From NCBI RefSeq assembly GCF_014931565.1, contig NZ_CP063353.1, forward strand, positions 372,001 to 436,000: a stretch of DNA of 64,000 nt, written 5' to 3'. This DNA comes from Clostridium sp. 'deep sea' (lineage in GTDB: Bacteria > Bacillota > UBA994 > PWPR01). Every line of letters begins with the position of its first letter. The stretch's first letter is position 1. The notes below the pieces were generated by a model, which did no database searches, had not been told where the DNA came from, and worked only from the letters and a program-made list of their open reading frames with translations. The translations under genes were made by a program, and so were the position numbers. Positions 1 to 9,028 of this stretch are shown here, one piece after another.

Positions 1-351
1 ATGAGATTTATTAAAAAGGTCAAATTTTCAGCTATGCATATCTTTAGATTTTCAACACGGCCAGGTACTAAAGCTGCAAAAATGAAGAATAAAGTTCATG
101 GTGATATTGTAAAATCACGTAGTGATTTACTGCATAAAGTAGCAATAGAGCTTAAACAAAAGTATGAAAAAGCTATGTTAAACAAAGTTTATGAGGTATT
201 AGTTGAAAAATGTAATGAGCATTATTGTGAGGGACATGCAGAAAACTATGTTAATGTTCATATAGATAATACTAATATTGAAAAAAATAGTTTAATTAAA
301 GTACAAATTATCCAAACTAGTACTTACTGTGTAAAAGGTATTATGTTATAA
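1..351 (+). CDS. mtaB: MtaB tRNA methylthiotransferase, C-terminal part (cut by window edge)
   Basis: C-terminal 116 residues of a protein resembling the radical-SAM tRNA methylthiotransferase MtaB (YqeV), which converts t6A37 to ms2t6A37 in tRNAs reading ANN codons. The visible part has the end of the radical-SAM domain with the family signature HIFRFSTRPGTKAA (about residues 13-26), followed by a TRAM-like segment with GHAENYVNVHI. The catalytic CxxxCxxC and N-terminal domain would lie left of the window, so the ATG at position 1 is probably an internal methionine. The gene ends 35 bases before the HIT gene, probably in the same operon. Identification rests on the RPGTKAA and NYV motifs and on the usual position upstream of rpsU. 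Confidence 0.8.
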   Translation: MRFIKKVKFSAMHIFRFSTRPGTKAAKMKNKVHGDIVKSRSDLLHKVAIELKQKYEKAMLNKVYEVLVEKCNEHYCEGHAENYVNVHIDNTNIEKNSLIKVQIIQTSTYCVKGIML

Positions 352-386
352 TACTAAAGATATTGTTATGAGAGGAGGGGTAGGTC

Positions 387-716
387 GTGTCTGAATGTTT
401 ATTCTGTCGTATAGTAGCAGGAGAAATACCTGCAGATATCATATATTCAGATGATGAAATTCTTGCGTTTAAGGATATTAATCCTGTCGCTCCTATACAT
501 ATATTAATTATTCCAAAGATTCACATAACTTCTCTTGCAGATGTAAAGGAAAATGATGTATCATTAATAGGACGAATTATGGGCAGGATTTCTTTAATTG
601 CTAAAGAGCATTGCCCAGACGATAATTACAGGGTTGTAACAAATGTAGGTGAGAATGCAGGTCAAACAGTACCTCATTTACATTTTCATTTGTTAGGAGG
701 ACGAAAATTTGATTAA
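387..716 (+). CDS. hinT: HIT family protein (histidine triad nucleotide-binding, HinT-type)
   Basis: 109-residue histidine-triad hydrolase of the HinT branch, which acts on purine nucleoside phosphoramidates and AMP-lysine adducts. The triad HLHFHLLGG is at about residues 97-105, the N-terminus has the CLFC zinc-type pair (residues 4-7), and the family core I[FI]xDD..AFKDINPVAP is present. The GTG start follows a strong GAGAGGAGGGG ribosome site. It sits between mtaB and rpsU, the standard Firmicutes arrangement. Length and motifs are typical and nothing is missing; the physiological substrate is not known for this family in Firmicutes. Confidence 0.93.
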   Translation: MSECLFCRIVAGEIPADIIYSDDEILAFKDINPVAPIHILIIPKIHITSLADVKENDVSLIGRIMGRISLIAKEHCPDDNYRVVTNVGENAGQTVPHLHFHLLGGRKFD

Positions 717-741
717 CCAGCAGGTTAGTAAAAATTTTTGT

Positions 742-770
742 TTGACAGTATTAGAGTATATATATATAAT
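742..770 (+). promoter_or_regulatory. Sigma-A promoter of rpsU
   Basis: Perfect TTGACA at 742-747 and TATAAT at 765-770 with a 17-base spacer, starting about 45 bases before rpsU. It gives rpsU its own strong transcription in addition to read-through from hinT. Confidence 0.85.
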
Positions 771-817
771 AGATTGGGGTTATCCCATGGCTATTTCCGG
801 GAGGGGGGTTAAGGCAG

Positions 818-1003
818 ATGGCAGAAGTAAAGGTCGGTAAGAACGAAAGTTTAGACCAGGCTCTGCGCCGATTTAACCGGGAATGCCGTAAGGCTGGTAT
901 TCTTAAAGAAGTGCGCAGAAGAGAGCATTATGAAAAGCCTAGTGTTAAGCGCAAAAAGAAGGCTGAAGCGGCACGTCGCAAAAACACTCGTAAATCTTTT
1001 TAA
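818..1003 (+). CDS. rpsU: 30S ribosomal protein S21
   Basis: 61-residue small-subunit protein bS21, which binds near the 3' end of 16S rRNA and the anti-Shine-Dalgarno region. The sequence begins [20 protein letters not shown] and ends in the very basic tail typical of the family (RRKNTRKSF). A G-rich ribosome site (GGGAGGGGGG) precedes the ATG by about 8 bases. It is driven by its own perfect promoter and closed by a hairpin terminator, so it is essentially monocistronic here. Length and sequence are normal. Confidence 0.98.
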   Translation: MAEVKVGKNESLDQALRRFNRECRKAGILKEVRRREHYEKPSVKRKKKAEAARRKNTRKSF

Positions 1004-1062
1004 TTAAACAATAAATTTAGCAAATGTTATTTTTATTGAAAAACAAATTAAATTAGTATTAT

Positions 1063-1096
1063 AGCCCGGTTAATACCGGGCTTTAATATTTTTATA
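1063..1096 (+). terminator. Rho-independent terminator after rpsU
   Basis: Eight-base stem AGCCCGGT / ACCGGGCT (1063-1070 and 1075-1082) with a TAAT loop, followed by a T-rich tail. Confidence 0.9.
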
Positions 1097-1132
1097 ATAA
1101 ACTAAGTTTACTAGGATTACACTTGTACATTC

Positions 1133-1161
1133 GTAATATAGTATGCCTTGTTATCATATTT
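1133..1161 (+). promoter_or_regulatory. Possible sigma-E promoter of yqfCD
   Basis: GTAATAT at 1133-1139 and CATATTTA at 1154-1161, spaced 14 bases, resemble the mother-cell sigma-E pattern (xATA near -35, CATAnnnT near -10). In Bacillus subtilis yqfC and yqfD belong to the sigma-E regulon. The match is by eye only. Confidence 0.4.
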
Positions 1162-1184
1162 ATATTTTATAACGAGGTGATATT

Positions 1185-1484
1185 TTGAAAAATAGTAAAA
1201 GAATAGACCGCTTAAAAGCTAATATCGCAGGTACCTTTGATATTCCAATTGATGTAGTTCTGGATATGCCTCGAGTAACAGTAATTGGTAGTATGCAAAT
1301 CTATATAGAAAATCATCAAGGAATTATATTTTATAATGATGACATTATTAAATTAGCTTTTTCAGAAGGGGTAATAGTAATAACTGGTGATGGCTTAACA
1401 ATTAGAGTAATAAATATTGATGAAATGATTATTGATGGAGATATAACTAAAATACATTTTGAGGCATGTGCTAAACATGAGTAA
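1185..1484 (+). CDS. yqfC: Sporulation protein YqfC
   Basis: 99-residue member of the YqfC/YabP family of small sporulation proteins. The family hallmark is the sequence IENHQGIIFYNDD in mid-protein followed by a short beta-rich C-terminus with GDGLTIRVI and GDITKIHFE. It starts at TTG 1185, preceded by AACGAGGTGA. In Bacillus the gene is expressed in the mother cell under sigma-E; molecular function is not established. The next gene, yqfD, overlaps its last 8 bases, so the two are translationally coupled. Confidence 0.88.
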   Translation: MKNSKRIDRLKANIAGTFDIPIDVVLDMPRVTVIGSMQIYIENHQGIIFYNDDIIKLAFSEGVIVITGDGLTIRVINIDEMIIDGDITKIHFEACAKHE

Positions 1485-2643
1485 AATTCTAAAATACAAT
1501 AATGGTTATGTTAAAATAAAAGTTGCAGGAAAGTTTCCAGAGCGTTTCATTAATTTATGTATAGTAAAAGGTATTGAAATATGGGGTTTAAACTACCAAA
1601 ATAACTTTATTGAACTATATACCTCTATAGATGGCTTTAAAAGAATGAGACCAATTTTAAAAAATGCTAATTGTAGTGTTAAAATATTAAAGAAAAAAGG
1701 CTTGCCATTTATTATTGACAATATGTTAAGATACAAGTGGTTAGTAGGTTGTTTAGTTATACTAATTTTGGCTGGTATTTTTAGTAGCTTTTATGTATGG
1801 ATTATAAACATAAATGTTCCCCAAAACTATGATTCAAGTAAGATTCAGCGTATTGTAGCTAGTGCTGGCTTAAAGAGAGGCACATTACGATCAAACATAA
1901 ACATTAGGGACATTAATAATGCTCTTAAAAGTGAGTTCCCAAATATACGATGGGTAGATATAAAATTAAAGGGTGTTAAGGCTCAGGTTAATATTGAGAT
2001 AAGTCCTATTAATCATAGTGGCAAAATTAAAACTGGAGATATTGTAGCAACTAGAGACGGCTACATTGAAGAGATAATAGTACTAGATGGAACAGCTAGA
2101 GTAAAAGACGGCGAAATAGTTGTTGGTGGTCAAATAATAGTAGAAGGAAATGTTTACAGCGAAGATAAATACTTACATAGTGTTCAAGCTAGGGCAATAG
2201 TAAAAACTGTTACTTGGTATTATGGTAATGGTTTAGCAAGTCAAGAATATATAGAACTACACAATACAGGCAGAAAAAAAACAGAGTTTGTTCTTAAATA
2301 CAATAACAAAGAAAGCCATATTTATGGTGACAGAAATGACTTTAATTTATATAAGTTTTATGAGTATAGTTACCCGCTAAAATGGAGGAATATTTCTGCA
2401 TCTGTCGAAGTGGTTAAGCGTGTTTATTTAGAGCAAAAAGCAGTTAAAGTTAGCTTAAACTCCACTGAAATTAAAGAAAAGGCTCAAAATCAAGCGCTAG
2501 CAAGTGCCTTAAATCAAGTGGGGCCAATAAGTTCACCCGTTGAGGTTACTTATAAATATATAGATTTAGGAAATATGCTGTATGCTGAGGCAATAATTAA
2601 AGCACATGAAAACATAACGCAGTTTCGTTATCATCATAGATAG
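1477..2643 (+). CDS. yqfD: Sporulation protein YqfD
   Basis: 388-residue membrane-anchored sporulation protein of the YqfD (SpoIV-like) family, needed for efficient sporulation in Bacillus. I choose ATG 1477 (MSKILKYNNGYVKIKV), which matches the family N-terminus, over an in-frame TTG at 1459. The N-terminal third has the cytoplasmic YqfD domain, one hydrophobic segment near residues 87-108 (WLVGCLVILILAGIFSSF) is the membrane anchor, and the rest is an exported domain rich in beta strands. It overlaps yqfC by 8 bases and is followed by phoH after 11 bases, so it is read as part of the same operon. Confidence 0.88.
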   Translation: MSKILKYNNGYVKIKVAGKFPERFINLCIVKGIEIWGLNYQNNFIELYTSIDGFKRMRPILKNANCSVKILKKKGLPFIIDNMLRYKWLVGCLVILILAGIFSSFYVWIININVPQNYDSSKIQRIVASAGLKRGTLRSNINIRDINNALKSEFPNIRWVDIKLKGVKAQVNIEISPINHSGKIKTGDIVATRDGYIEEIIVLDGTARVKDGEIVVGGQIIVEGNVYSEDKYLHSVQARAIVKTVTWYYGNGLASQEYIELHNTGRKKTEFVLKYNNKESHIYGDRNDFNLYKFYEYSYPLKWRNISASVEVVKRVYLEQKAVKVSLNSTEIKEKAQNQALASALNQVGPISSPVEVTYKYIDLGNMLYAEAIIKAHENITQFRYHHR

Positions 2644-2654
2644 GAGGCCATGTT

Positions 2655-3626
2655 TTGGCAAATGTAATTGAGAAAAGACTATTTATTCGTACTATGGATG
2701 AGATGCGAAAGTTATTTGGTGAAAGAGACGTATTTCTCAAAAATATCGAAGATAGCTTTCATGTTAAAATGGTCACTCGTGAGAGTGAGATTATAATTGA
2801 TGGAGAGAATGAGTCAGTAGAAAAAGCTGAGGGTGTTTTACGTCAATTGTTAACATTAATCAGAAATGGGCAAATAATAGAAGAACGAGATGTTGTATAC
2901 GCCATAAGAATGTTTTTGGAAAACGAAAGCATAGATTTAACAAGCCTCTCGGATGATGAGCTTGTGATAACCTCAAGAGGCAAAGTAGTTAGCCCAAAAA
3001 CTAAAGGACAGCAGAAATATGTTGAAAGTATTAGAAACAATACTTTAGTTTTTGGAGTAGGGCCAGCTGGTACTGGTAAAACATATCTTGCAATAGCAAT
3101 GGCAGTTGCTTCATTACGAAATAGAGAGGTAAGTAGAATTGTTTTAACTAGACCTGCCGTAGAGGCTGGTGAAAGATTAGGCTTTTTACCAGGTGACTTA
3201 CAGGCTAAAATAGATCCCTACTTACGTCCTCTCTATGATGCATTATATGATATTATGGGTGCTGAACAGTTTGTAAAGTATCTTGAAAAAGGTGTGATTG
3301 AGGTTGCTCCATTAGCCTACATGAGAGGTAGAACTCTAGATAATAGCTTTGTAATACTTGATGAGGCTCAGAACACTACAAAAGAGCAGATGAAAATGTT
3401 TTTAACAAGGCTTGGCTTTGGTTCTCAGGCAATTGTTACGGGAGATATAACTCAAACAGATTTGCCAAGAGATCGAAAATCTGGCTTAAAAGAGGCCGTA
3501 AAAATACTAGATAAAGTAAAAGATATTGGTATTGTATTCTTAACTGAGAAAGATGTAGTAAGACATGCTTTAGTTCAGAGAATTATAAAAGCCTATGAGA
3601 AAAGTGAGCGCTCTAGAAAGCGCTAA
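2655..3626 (+). CDS. phoH: PhoH-like ATPase
   Basis: 323-residue PhoH/YlaK-type P-loop protein. Walker A GPAGTGKT lies at about residues 135-142 and Walker B FVILDEAQ at about 231-238; the N-terminal third is the KH-like segment that goes with this subfamily. PhoH partners YbeY in ribosome and RNA quality control in many bacteria, and ybeY is two genes downstream here. The start is TTG 2655 behind AGGAGG. Length is typical. The exact reaction (RNA helicase or nuclease activity) is inferred from the family, not visible here. Confidence 0.93.
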   Translation: MANVIEKRLFIRTMDEMRKLFGERDVFLKNIEDSFHVKMVTRESEIIIDGENESVEKAEGVLRQLLTLIRNGQIIEERDVVYAIRMFLENESIDLTSLSDDELVITSRGKVVSPKTKGQQKYVESIRNNTLVFGVGPAGTGKTYLAIAMAVASLRNREVSRIVLTRPAVEAGERLGFLPGDLQAKIDPYLRPLYDALYDIMGAEQFVKYLEKGVIEVAPLAYMRGRTLDNSFVILDEAQNTTKEQMKMFLTRLGFGSQAIVTGDITQTDLPRDRKSGLKEAVKILDKVKDIGIVFLTEKDVVRHALVQRIIKAYEKSERSRKR

Positions 3627-3638
3627 GGAGATACTAAA

Positions 3639-5753
3639 ATGACAGAGTTTATTAAAGATGTAAAAAGAATATTTAATAAATATTTTTTAAGAAAACCCAA
3701 TGTTCAGCGGCTGTTGTTGGGCTTTATAACCTATGTAATAATTCTGTCTACATTAATATTATCTGTTGTTCCTGCTGAGGTAAACATTAATATTGGACAA
3801 GTTAGTTCCCGTACAATTTATGCACCAATTACTTTTGAAGATGAAATTGCTACTGAAAAAGCTCGTAATCAAGCAGAGCTACGTGTTAATGATCAGTATG
3901 TGCGTGATCGTAATTTAGAGCAACAGGTTTACGATAATATGGCAACAATAGGATCATTAATTATTGAAAATAAAAGTTTAAGTATAAAAGATTTAAGATC
4001 AGCCTTAATTGAAAAATTACCAGATGATATAGACTCAAAAACAGATATAATTTCGGACAATACGCTTTATTATATAGTAGGACTAGAAGCAGATTATATA
4101 AATGAGTTAAATGATGCTGCTCAAAATGTGTTAAGTGAGGTTTATAAAGAAACCATAATAACAGCTGAGAGTGGATTAGCTTTAATCCAGCATAATGTAA
4201 CCCAGTTAAGTTATACAATACCTGAAAAAATATATGTAGAAAGTCTTGTAAAATCAGTTTTTCAACCGAGTTCAGCTTATAGTGAAGCTAAAACAGCTGC
4301 TCAAAAAAAAGAAGCAAGACAAAATGTAGCACCAGTTATGATTCATAAAGGGGATGTGCTTGTTACTAAAGATCAAGTTATAACTGATCAAATATACTCG
4401 TATTTAGAGAAATCTGGCTTACTGAGCAATATGCGCAGAACCCAAATGGTTTTGGGTGTGACAATTTATTTGTTGCTTATATTTATTGTTGTTGTAGCAC
4501 TTCTTAAAATATTCTGCAAATCAGTCTTTAATAAAGTGATTTCGTTATTAATGTTAGCACTCATTATGATAGTTTGTGTACTAATTACAACAGTAATAGT
4601 TCCGTTTTCACCTCTATTTGTGGTTAGTGTAACTGTTGGAGTATTAATTACTGCCTTATTAGATTGGCAGGCTGCCTTAATCTCTGTATTAGCATATAAC
4701 TTTATAATAGCACCCATGATCATAGATACTTCTTACGCCTTAATAATATCCCTAATTACTGGTGTAACATCTATTGTAAGTAGTTATAAAATGAGTCAGA
4801 GAGCAGATATGATTAAGGTTGCTTTATATGTAGCTGCAATTAGTGGTTCTACAGTAGTTGCAAGTAACTTAATAATTGGTTCGGAGCTAAGTGTAGTTGC
4901 AAACTCTGCGTTATTAATAATTCTTAGTAGTATAGCTATGGTAATTATAGCTATTGGTTCTTTGCCATTGTTAGAAAATACTTTTGGCATTATTTCTACG
5001 ATAAGACTGCTCGAATTATCTAACCCCAACAGACCTTTATTGCGAAAACTATTATTAGAAGCACCAGGTACCTATAATCACAGTATAGTTATGGGTAACT
5101 TAGCTGAGGCAGCTGCCGAGGCTGTTGGTGCTGATCCATTACTTGCTAGAGTTGGCGCATACTATCATGATATTGGTAAGCTTAAACGTCCAGGTTTTTT
5201 TGTTGAAAATCAATTAGATGGAAATAATCCGCATGACAAATATACACCATCACTAAGTGCCTTAGTTATTATGTCTCATGTTAAAGATGGCGTTGAACTA
5301 GCTAAAGAAGAAAAACTTCCTGAGCAGGTTATTGATATGATTAAACAACATCATGGTACAACATTAGTAAGTTATTTTTATCATAAAGCAGTTAACCAAA
5401 ACGAAAGTGAAGATAGTATTAGGGAAGCAGATTATAAATATGATGGACCTCGCCCTCAAACTAAAGAGGCTGGGATCATTATGTTGTCTGATGCAATTGA
5501 AGCTGCTGTAAGGTCACTTAAGCGTCGATCACCAGCTAAAGTAGAAGAGGTTGTTAGAAAGATAATAAAATCTCGTTTACAAGATGGAGAATTAGACGAG
5601 TGTGACTTAACCATGAGAGATTTAGAAAAGTTAGCTGAAACATATATAAGAGTTCTTTCAGGGGTTTATCACAATAGAATCGCCTACCCAGAAAGAAGTA
5701 TAGCTGACCTCGAAAGGAGTAAAAAACTTGGTAGAAATTCAAATATTAAATAA
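3639..5753 (+). CDS. pgpH: PgpH/YqfF-type 7TM-HD c-di-AMP phosphodiesterase
   Basis: 704-residue membrane protein of the 7TMR-HD family. One N-terminal membrane segment (about 24-45) is followed by an exported domain (about 50-265), a block of hydrophobic helices (about 275-460), and a cytoplasmic HD domain with the metal-binding HDIGK near residue 510 and further His residues (MSHVKDG, KQHHGTT). PgpH hydrolyses c-di-AMP to pApA in Listeria and Bacillus. The last 26 bases overlap ybeY. Position between phoH and ybeY is the standard one. Confidence 0.93.
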   Translation: MTEFIKDVKRIFNKYFLRKPNVQRLLLGFITYVIILSTLILSVVPAEVNINIGQVSSRTIYAPITFEDEIATEKARNQAELRVNDQYVRDRNLEQQVYDNMATIGSLIIENKSLSIKDLRSALIEKLPDDIDSKTDIISDNTLYYIVGLEADYINELNDAAQNVLSEVYKETIITAESGLALIQHNVTQLSYTIPEKIYVESLVKSVFQPSSAYSEAKTAAQKKEARQNVAPVMIHKGDVLVTKDQVITDQIYSYLEKSGLLSNMRRTQMVLGVTIYLLLIFIVVVALLKIFCKSVFNKVISLLMLALIMIVCVLITTVIVPFSPLFVVSVTVGVLITALLDWQAALISVLAYNFIIAPMIIDTSYALIISLITGVTSIVSSYKMSQRADMIKVALYVAAISGSTVVASNLIIGSELSVVANSALLIILSSIAMVIIAIGSLPLLENTFGIISTIRLLELSNPNRPLLRKLLLEAPGTYNHSIVMGNLAEAAAEAVGADPLLARVGAYYHDIGKLKRPGFFVENQLDGNNPHDKYTPSLSALVIMSHVKDGVELAKEEKLPEQVIDMIKQHHGTTLVSYFYHKAVNQNESEDSIREADYKYDGPRPQTKEAGIIMLSDAIEAAVRSLKRRSPAKVEEVVRKIIKSRLQDGELDECDLTMRDLEKLAETYIRVLSGVYHNRIAYPERSIADLERSKKLGRNSNIK

Positions 5754-6168
5754 TCAAGAGGATGTTGAGCTAAGTGCAGACATATTAGATGAGTTAAAAA
5801 GCACTGCGCTAGAGATTGCTAATATACTTAATATTAACAATAAAGTGATTAGTATAGTGTTAGCAAATAGTGATATAATCAAAACACTTAATTGTCAATA
5901 CAGAGATAAAGACTATGTTACCGATGTATTGTCATTCCCGCTGTCAGCAGTAGATAGTAATGAAGAAATGTTGGGTGAGATTATTATATGTGCTAAAGTA
6001 GCTAAGGAGCAAGCAAAAGAGTATAATAATAACCTTAAACAAGAACTTAGTTTTTTGATTTTACATGGAATACTCCATTTATGTGGTTATGACCACGATG
6101 AAAGTCATAGTGGAGAGATGAGAGAAAAAGAAAAAGAAATTACTGAGAGGCTTTCATTAAAAAAATAG
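5728..6168 (+). CDS. ybeY: Endoribonuclease YbeY (rRNA maturation factor)
   Basis: 146-residue zinc-dependent RNase involved in 16S rRNA 3'-end maturation and ribosome quality control. The three zinc histidines are in HGILHLCGYDHDE near residues 112-124 (H-x3-H-x5-H pattern). The TTG start at 5728 lies inside the end of pgpH and has AAAGGAGT nine bases upstream, implying translational coupling. Length is typical of the family. Confidence 0.95.
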   Translation: MVEIQILNNQEDVELSADILDELKSTALEIANILNINNKVISIVLANSDIIKTLNCQYRDKDYVTDVLSFPLSAVDSNEEMLGEIIICAKVAKEQAKEYNNNLKQELSFLILHGILHLCGYDHDESHSGEMREKEKEITERLSLKK

Positions 6169-6179
6169 GTAGTGATTTT

Positions 6180-6542
6180 TTGAAAAATAAAAATTTTATA
6201 GATTCTTTAAAGAATGCAGCTAAAGGTGTAAAAAATACAGGACTTACTGAAAAGAATTTTCAAAGGCAGTTATTGATTGTAGCTTTACTATTTATATCTG
6301 TAATAGTACTAAGAGTTACAGGAACAGAGTTGGCTTTAATCATCCTAACTACTGGGTTTGTATTATCTGCTGAGCTTTTTAACACAGCCATAGAAAAGTG
6401 GGTAGATTTGATTAGACCAGAGTATCATACTTTAGCTGGTCATATTAAAGACGTTGCTGCTGGAGCCGTTTTATTGGCTTCTATTACAGCAGTTTTAGTG
6501 GGTTTAATAGTATTTATTCCACGAATATTACTATTAATATAA
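6180..6542 (+). CDS. dgkA: Undecaprenol/diacylglycerol kinase (DgkA family)
   Basis: 120-residue integral membrane kinase with three hydrophobic helices (about 30-48, 50-70, 93-118) and the family signature ELFNTAIEKWVDL at about residues 65-77. In Gram-positive bacteria this family phosphorylates undecaprenol, feeding lipid carrier to cell-wall synthesis. It starts at TTG 6180, 11 bases after ybeY, and the order ybeY-dgkA is conserved in Firmicutes. Confidence 0.93.
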   Translation: MKNKNFIDSLKNAAKGVKNTGLTEKNFQRQLLIVALLFISVIVLRVTGTELALIILTTGFVLSAELFNTAIEKWVDLIRPEYHTLAGHIKDVAAGAVLLASITAVLVGLIVFIPRILLLI

Positions 6543-6619
6543 AAAAGTGATGAAGGTAACATGTAAGTACTTCGTAAAACAATTTTGCAAGATGTTTTAC
6601 AGGTGTATGGAGGAGAAAA

Positions 6620-7648
6620 ATGCGTATTCCCAAGTTGTTAATAGTTTTTTTAGCGCTATTAATGGTTATTAATTCAGTAGTTTTATTAAGATCATTTAAT
6701 CTTATTAGTTTACCAGGAGAAGTATCTAGTATTGATATGGCACGTGCTGGTACCACAGCTATGATATCTTACCTTAGAAATTATGCTACTGATTTAAAAG
6801 TTCATAATAATGCAGCTGTTAAAGATAGCATTGGTTTGTTTCAATATAAAATTGAAACTGCTAAAACCGAGGATGAACTAGCCCAAATAGTAATTATTGA
6901 GAGTAGATTAGTGCAAGAAACAATTGTTAGAGAGACCGAGAATAATCGTAATCAAATTATTCTTAACATAATTAGTACCGATGAAAATTTGCAAAGAGTA
7001 AAAGATAAAGAGACTATTTTTGTTTGGGCAGATAATGAAAATGGTATTCAAGTTAGAGATGGAAGTGGTGTTTTAACCAAACAAACCATTGAAATGTTAA
7101 AAAGCTCGGATGCACTGCCTACAATATTTAGTGAAGTAGCAGTGGGTGTAGAGTCTGGCGTTCCTAAAGTTTTAAACTATAGGCGTGTTTATGATAGACT
7201 AGGCTCATTAGAGAATGAGGTCGCCTTATTGCAACAAAACCTTATTGATAGAGAGTCTTTTGCAGGTTTGCGACCAATGGTTGGAGAGGGTCTTGAGATT
7301 AAAATATACGACAAAGAAGGCGGATATCAAGCCCATGAAATTGTGCATGACTCCGACATAAGAGATATGTTGAATGAACTATATTCAGCGGGTGCCTTGG
7401 GTGTAAGTGTTGGAGGACAAAGAATTATTACAACATCACCAATTAGATGTGTAGGAGCAGTTGTTTTAGTAAATTACACACCAATTGCAGTTGACCCTGT
7501 TGTTATAAACGTAGTAGGTGACCCTATAAAGCTTGAAAGTAGTTTAGAGATTATCAAAAACACCTTAAAATTAGTTAAAGGCATGGAGATAGAAATTACG
7601 AAATCAGAGAATATTATATTACCTGCATATAAAAAAGCAATGCCTTAA
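6620..7648 (+). CDS. DUF881 family membrane-anchored protein
   Basis: 342-residue protein with one N-terminal membrane anchor (about residues 5-24) and an exported region. The C-terminal part carries the DUF881 signature: ...DSDIRDMLNELYSAGALG followed by GGQRIITTSPIRCVG and TPIAVDPVVINVVGDP. A region around residues 195-215 could be a short coiled coil. DUF881 proteins usually sit near division genes and have no defined function; here it is placed between dgkA and cdd instead. The ATG at 6620 has GGAGGAG upstream. The N-terminal two thirds are less conserved, so only the C-terminal domain is a firm assignment. Confidence 0.75.
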   Translation: MRIPKLLIVFLALLMVINSVVLLRSFNLISLPGEVSSIDMARAGTTAMISYLRNYATDLKVHNNAAVKDSIGLFQYKIETAKTEDELAQIVIIESRLVQETIVRETENNRNQIILNIISTDENLQRVKDKETIFVWADNENGIQVRDGSGVLTKQTIEMLKSSDALPTIFSEVAVGVESGVPKVLNYRRVYDRLGSLENEVALLQQNLIDRESFAGLRPMVGEGLEIKIYDKEGGYQAHEIVHDSDIRDMLNELYSAGALGVSVGGQRIITTSPIRCVGAVVLVNYTPIAVDPVVINVVGDPIKLESSLEIIKNTLKLVKGMEIEITKSENIILPAYKKAMP

Positions 7649-7738
7649 TAGTTTAGCAAATAGATATTGAACTTAGTGTTTAAGGTTTAATTACTCTATT
7701 ATTAAAAATAATTAACAGTATGAAGCAGGAGGGTTTTT

Positions 7739-8134
7739 ATGAATGAGAGGTTGTTTAATGCCGCTAAACAGGCATTAGAAAAAGCATATTGCCCATACTC
7801 AAAGTATCAGGTAGGGGCTGCGTTGTTAACTGATACTGGAGAGATATTTAGTGGCTGTAATATTGAAAACGCCTCGTATGGTTTAACAGTTTGTGCGGAA
7901 AGAGTAGCGTTGTTTAAGGCTAAAAGTGAAGGATATACCAATATAAAAGAACTTGTTGTAATGATTAAAGGGGATGTTTTGCCTTCTCCATGTGGAGCCT
8001 GCCGACAAGTTATTGTGGAGTTAGCCCCAAACGCAAAAATTGTTTTAGCAACAAATACAGGAAAATATGAAATAAAAACAGTAGATGAACTGCTACCCTT
8101 CTCTTTTAATAAAAGCAGTTTAAGTGAGGTATAA
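7739..8134 (+). CDS. cdd: Cytidine deaminase
   Basis: 131-residue tetrameric-type cytidine deaminase of pyrimidine salvage, converting (deoxy)cytidine to (deoxy)uridine. Zinc ligands and catalytic glutamate are in CAERVAL (about 52-58) and PCGACRQ (about 86-92). It follows an AGCAGGAGGG ribosome site. The final A of its TAA stop is the first base of the era ATG, a tight coupling that is common in this cluster. Confidence 0.95.
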   Translation: MNERLFNAAKQALEKAYCPYSKYQVGAALLTDTGEIFSGCNIENASYGLTVCAERVALFKAKSEGYTNIKELVVMIKGDVLPSPCGACRQVIVELAPNAKIVLATNTGKYEIKTVDELLPFSFNKSSLSEV

Positions 8135-9024
8135 TGAACAAAAAAAAATCGGGATTTGTAGCTGTAGTAGGTAGACCCAATGTTGGTAAATCAACTTTTT
8201 TAAACAAAGTTATGGGACAAAAGGTATTAATAGAGTCATCTAGGCCTCAGGCTACGCGTAATAAGATAAGTTGTATTTATAATGATGATAAAGGGCAGAT
8301 AGTATTTTTAGATACCCCAGGTATTCATAAACCACATCATAAATTAGGGCAGGTATTAGTTGACCATGCAAAAGGTAGTTTAAAGGGTGTAGATGTTGTA
8401 TTATTTATGGTAGAGCCAGATGAAGAAATTGGTATAGGTGATAAGTATATTGCCAACGTATTAAAAGATATTTCTATACCAATAATACTCTGCGTAAATA
8501 AAATTGACTCGATAAATAGTACAAAAATAATACCCCTGCTAAATGAGTGGAAAAATATTTTAGATTATACTGAAATAATACCAATTTCAGCAAAAAACGG
8601 TGAGGGTGTTAATAAAGTAATTGAACTAGTATATAGCTTTTTATCTGAAGGACCACAGTACTATCCTGATGATATGTTAACAGACAAATCCGAAAAGTTC
8701 ATTATTGCTGAAATGATTAGAGAGAAAGTATTTAATAAAACCAAAGAAGAAGTACCCTATTCAGTTGCGGTTGATATTAGATCCTTTACAGAAAAAAATG
8801 GTAGACTGTATATAGCTGCTGACATTATTGTAGAACGTAATTCACAAAAGGGAATTATTATCGGTAAACAGGCCTCCATGATTAAAAGAATAAAACTGGA
8901 GGCAAGGAAAGACATAGAGAGATTTATGGGTTATAAAGCTGATTTAGAATTACATGTAAGACATAAAAAGGATTGGCGAAATAAGAATAATATATTAAGA
9001 GATTTAGGTTACAGTAAGGAGTAA
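8134..9024 (+). CDS. era: GTPase Era
   Basis: 296-residue ribosome-assembly GTPase that binds the 3' end of 16S rRNA. G1 GRPNVGKS near residues 13-20, G3 DTPGIHKP, G4 NKID and the C-terminal KH domain with GKQASMIKRI are all present. It shares one base with the preceding cdd stop. Together with ybeY and recO this is the classic Firmicutes cdd-era-recO arrangement, here with deoC inserted before recO. Confidence 0.97.
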   Translation: MNKKKSGFVAVVGRPNVGKSTFLNKVMGQKVLIESSRPQATRNKISCIYNDDKGQIVFLDTPGIHKPHHKLGQVLVDHAKGSLKGVDVVLFMVEPDEEIGIGDKYIANVLKDISIPIILCVNKIDSINSTKIIPLLNEWKNILDYTEIIPISAKNGEGVNKVIELVYSFLSEGPQYYPDDMLTDKSEKFIIAEMIREKVFNKTKEEVPYSVAVDIRSFTEKNGRLYIAADIIVERNSQKGIIIGKQASMIKRIKLEARKDIERFMGYKADLELHVRHKKDWRNKNNILRDLGYSKE

Positions 9025-9028
9025 ACTT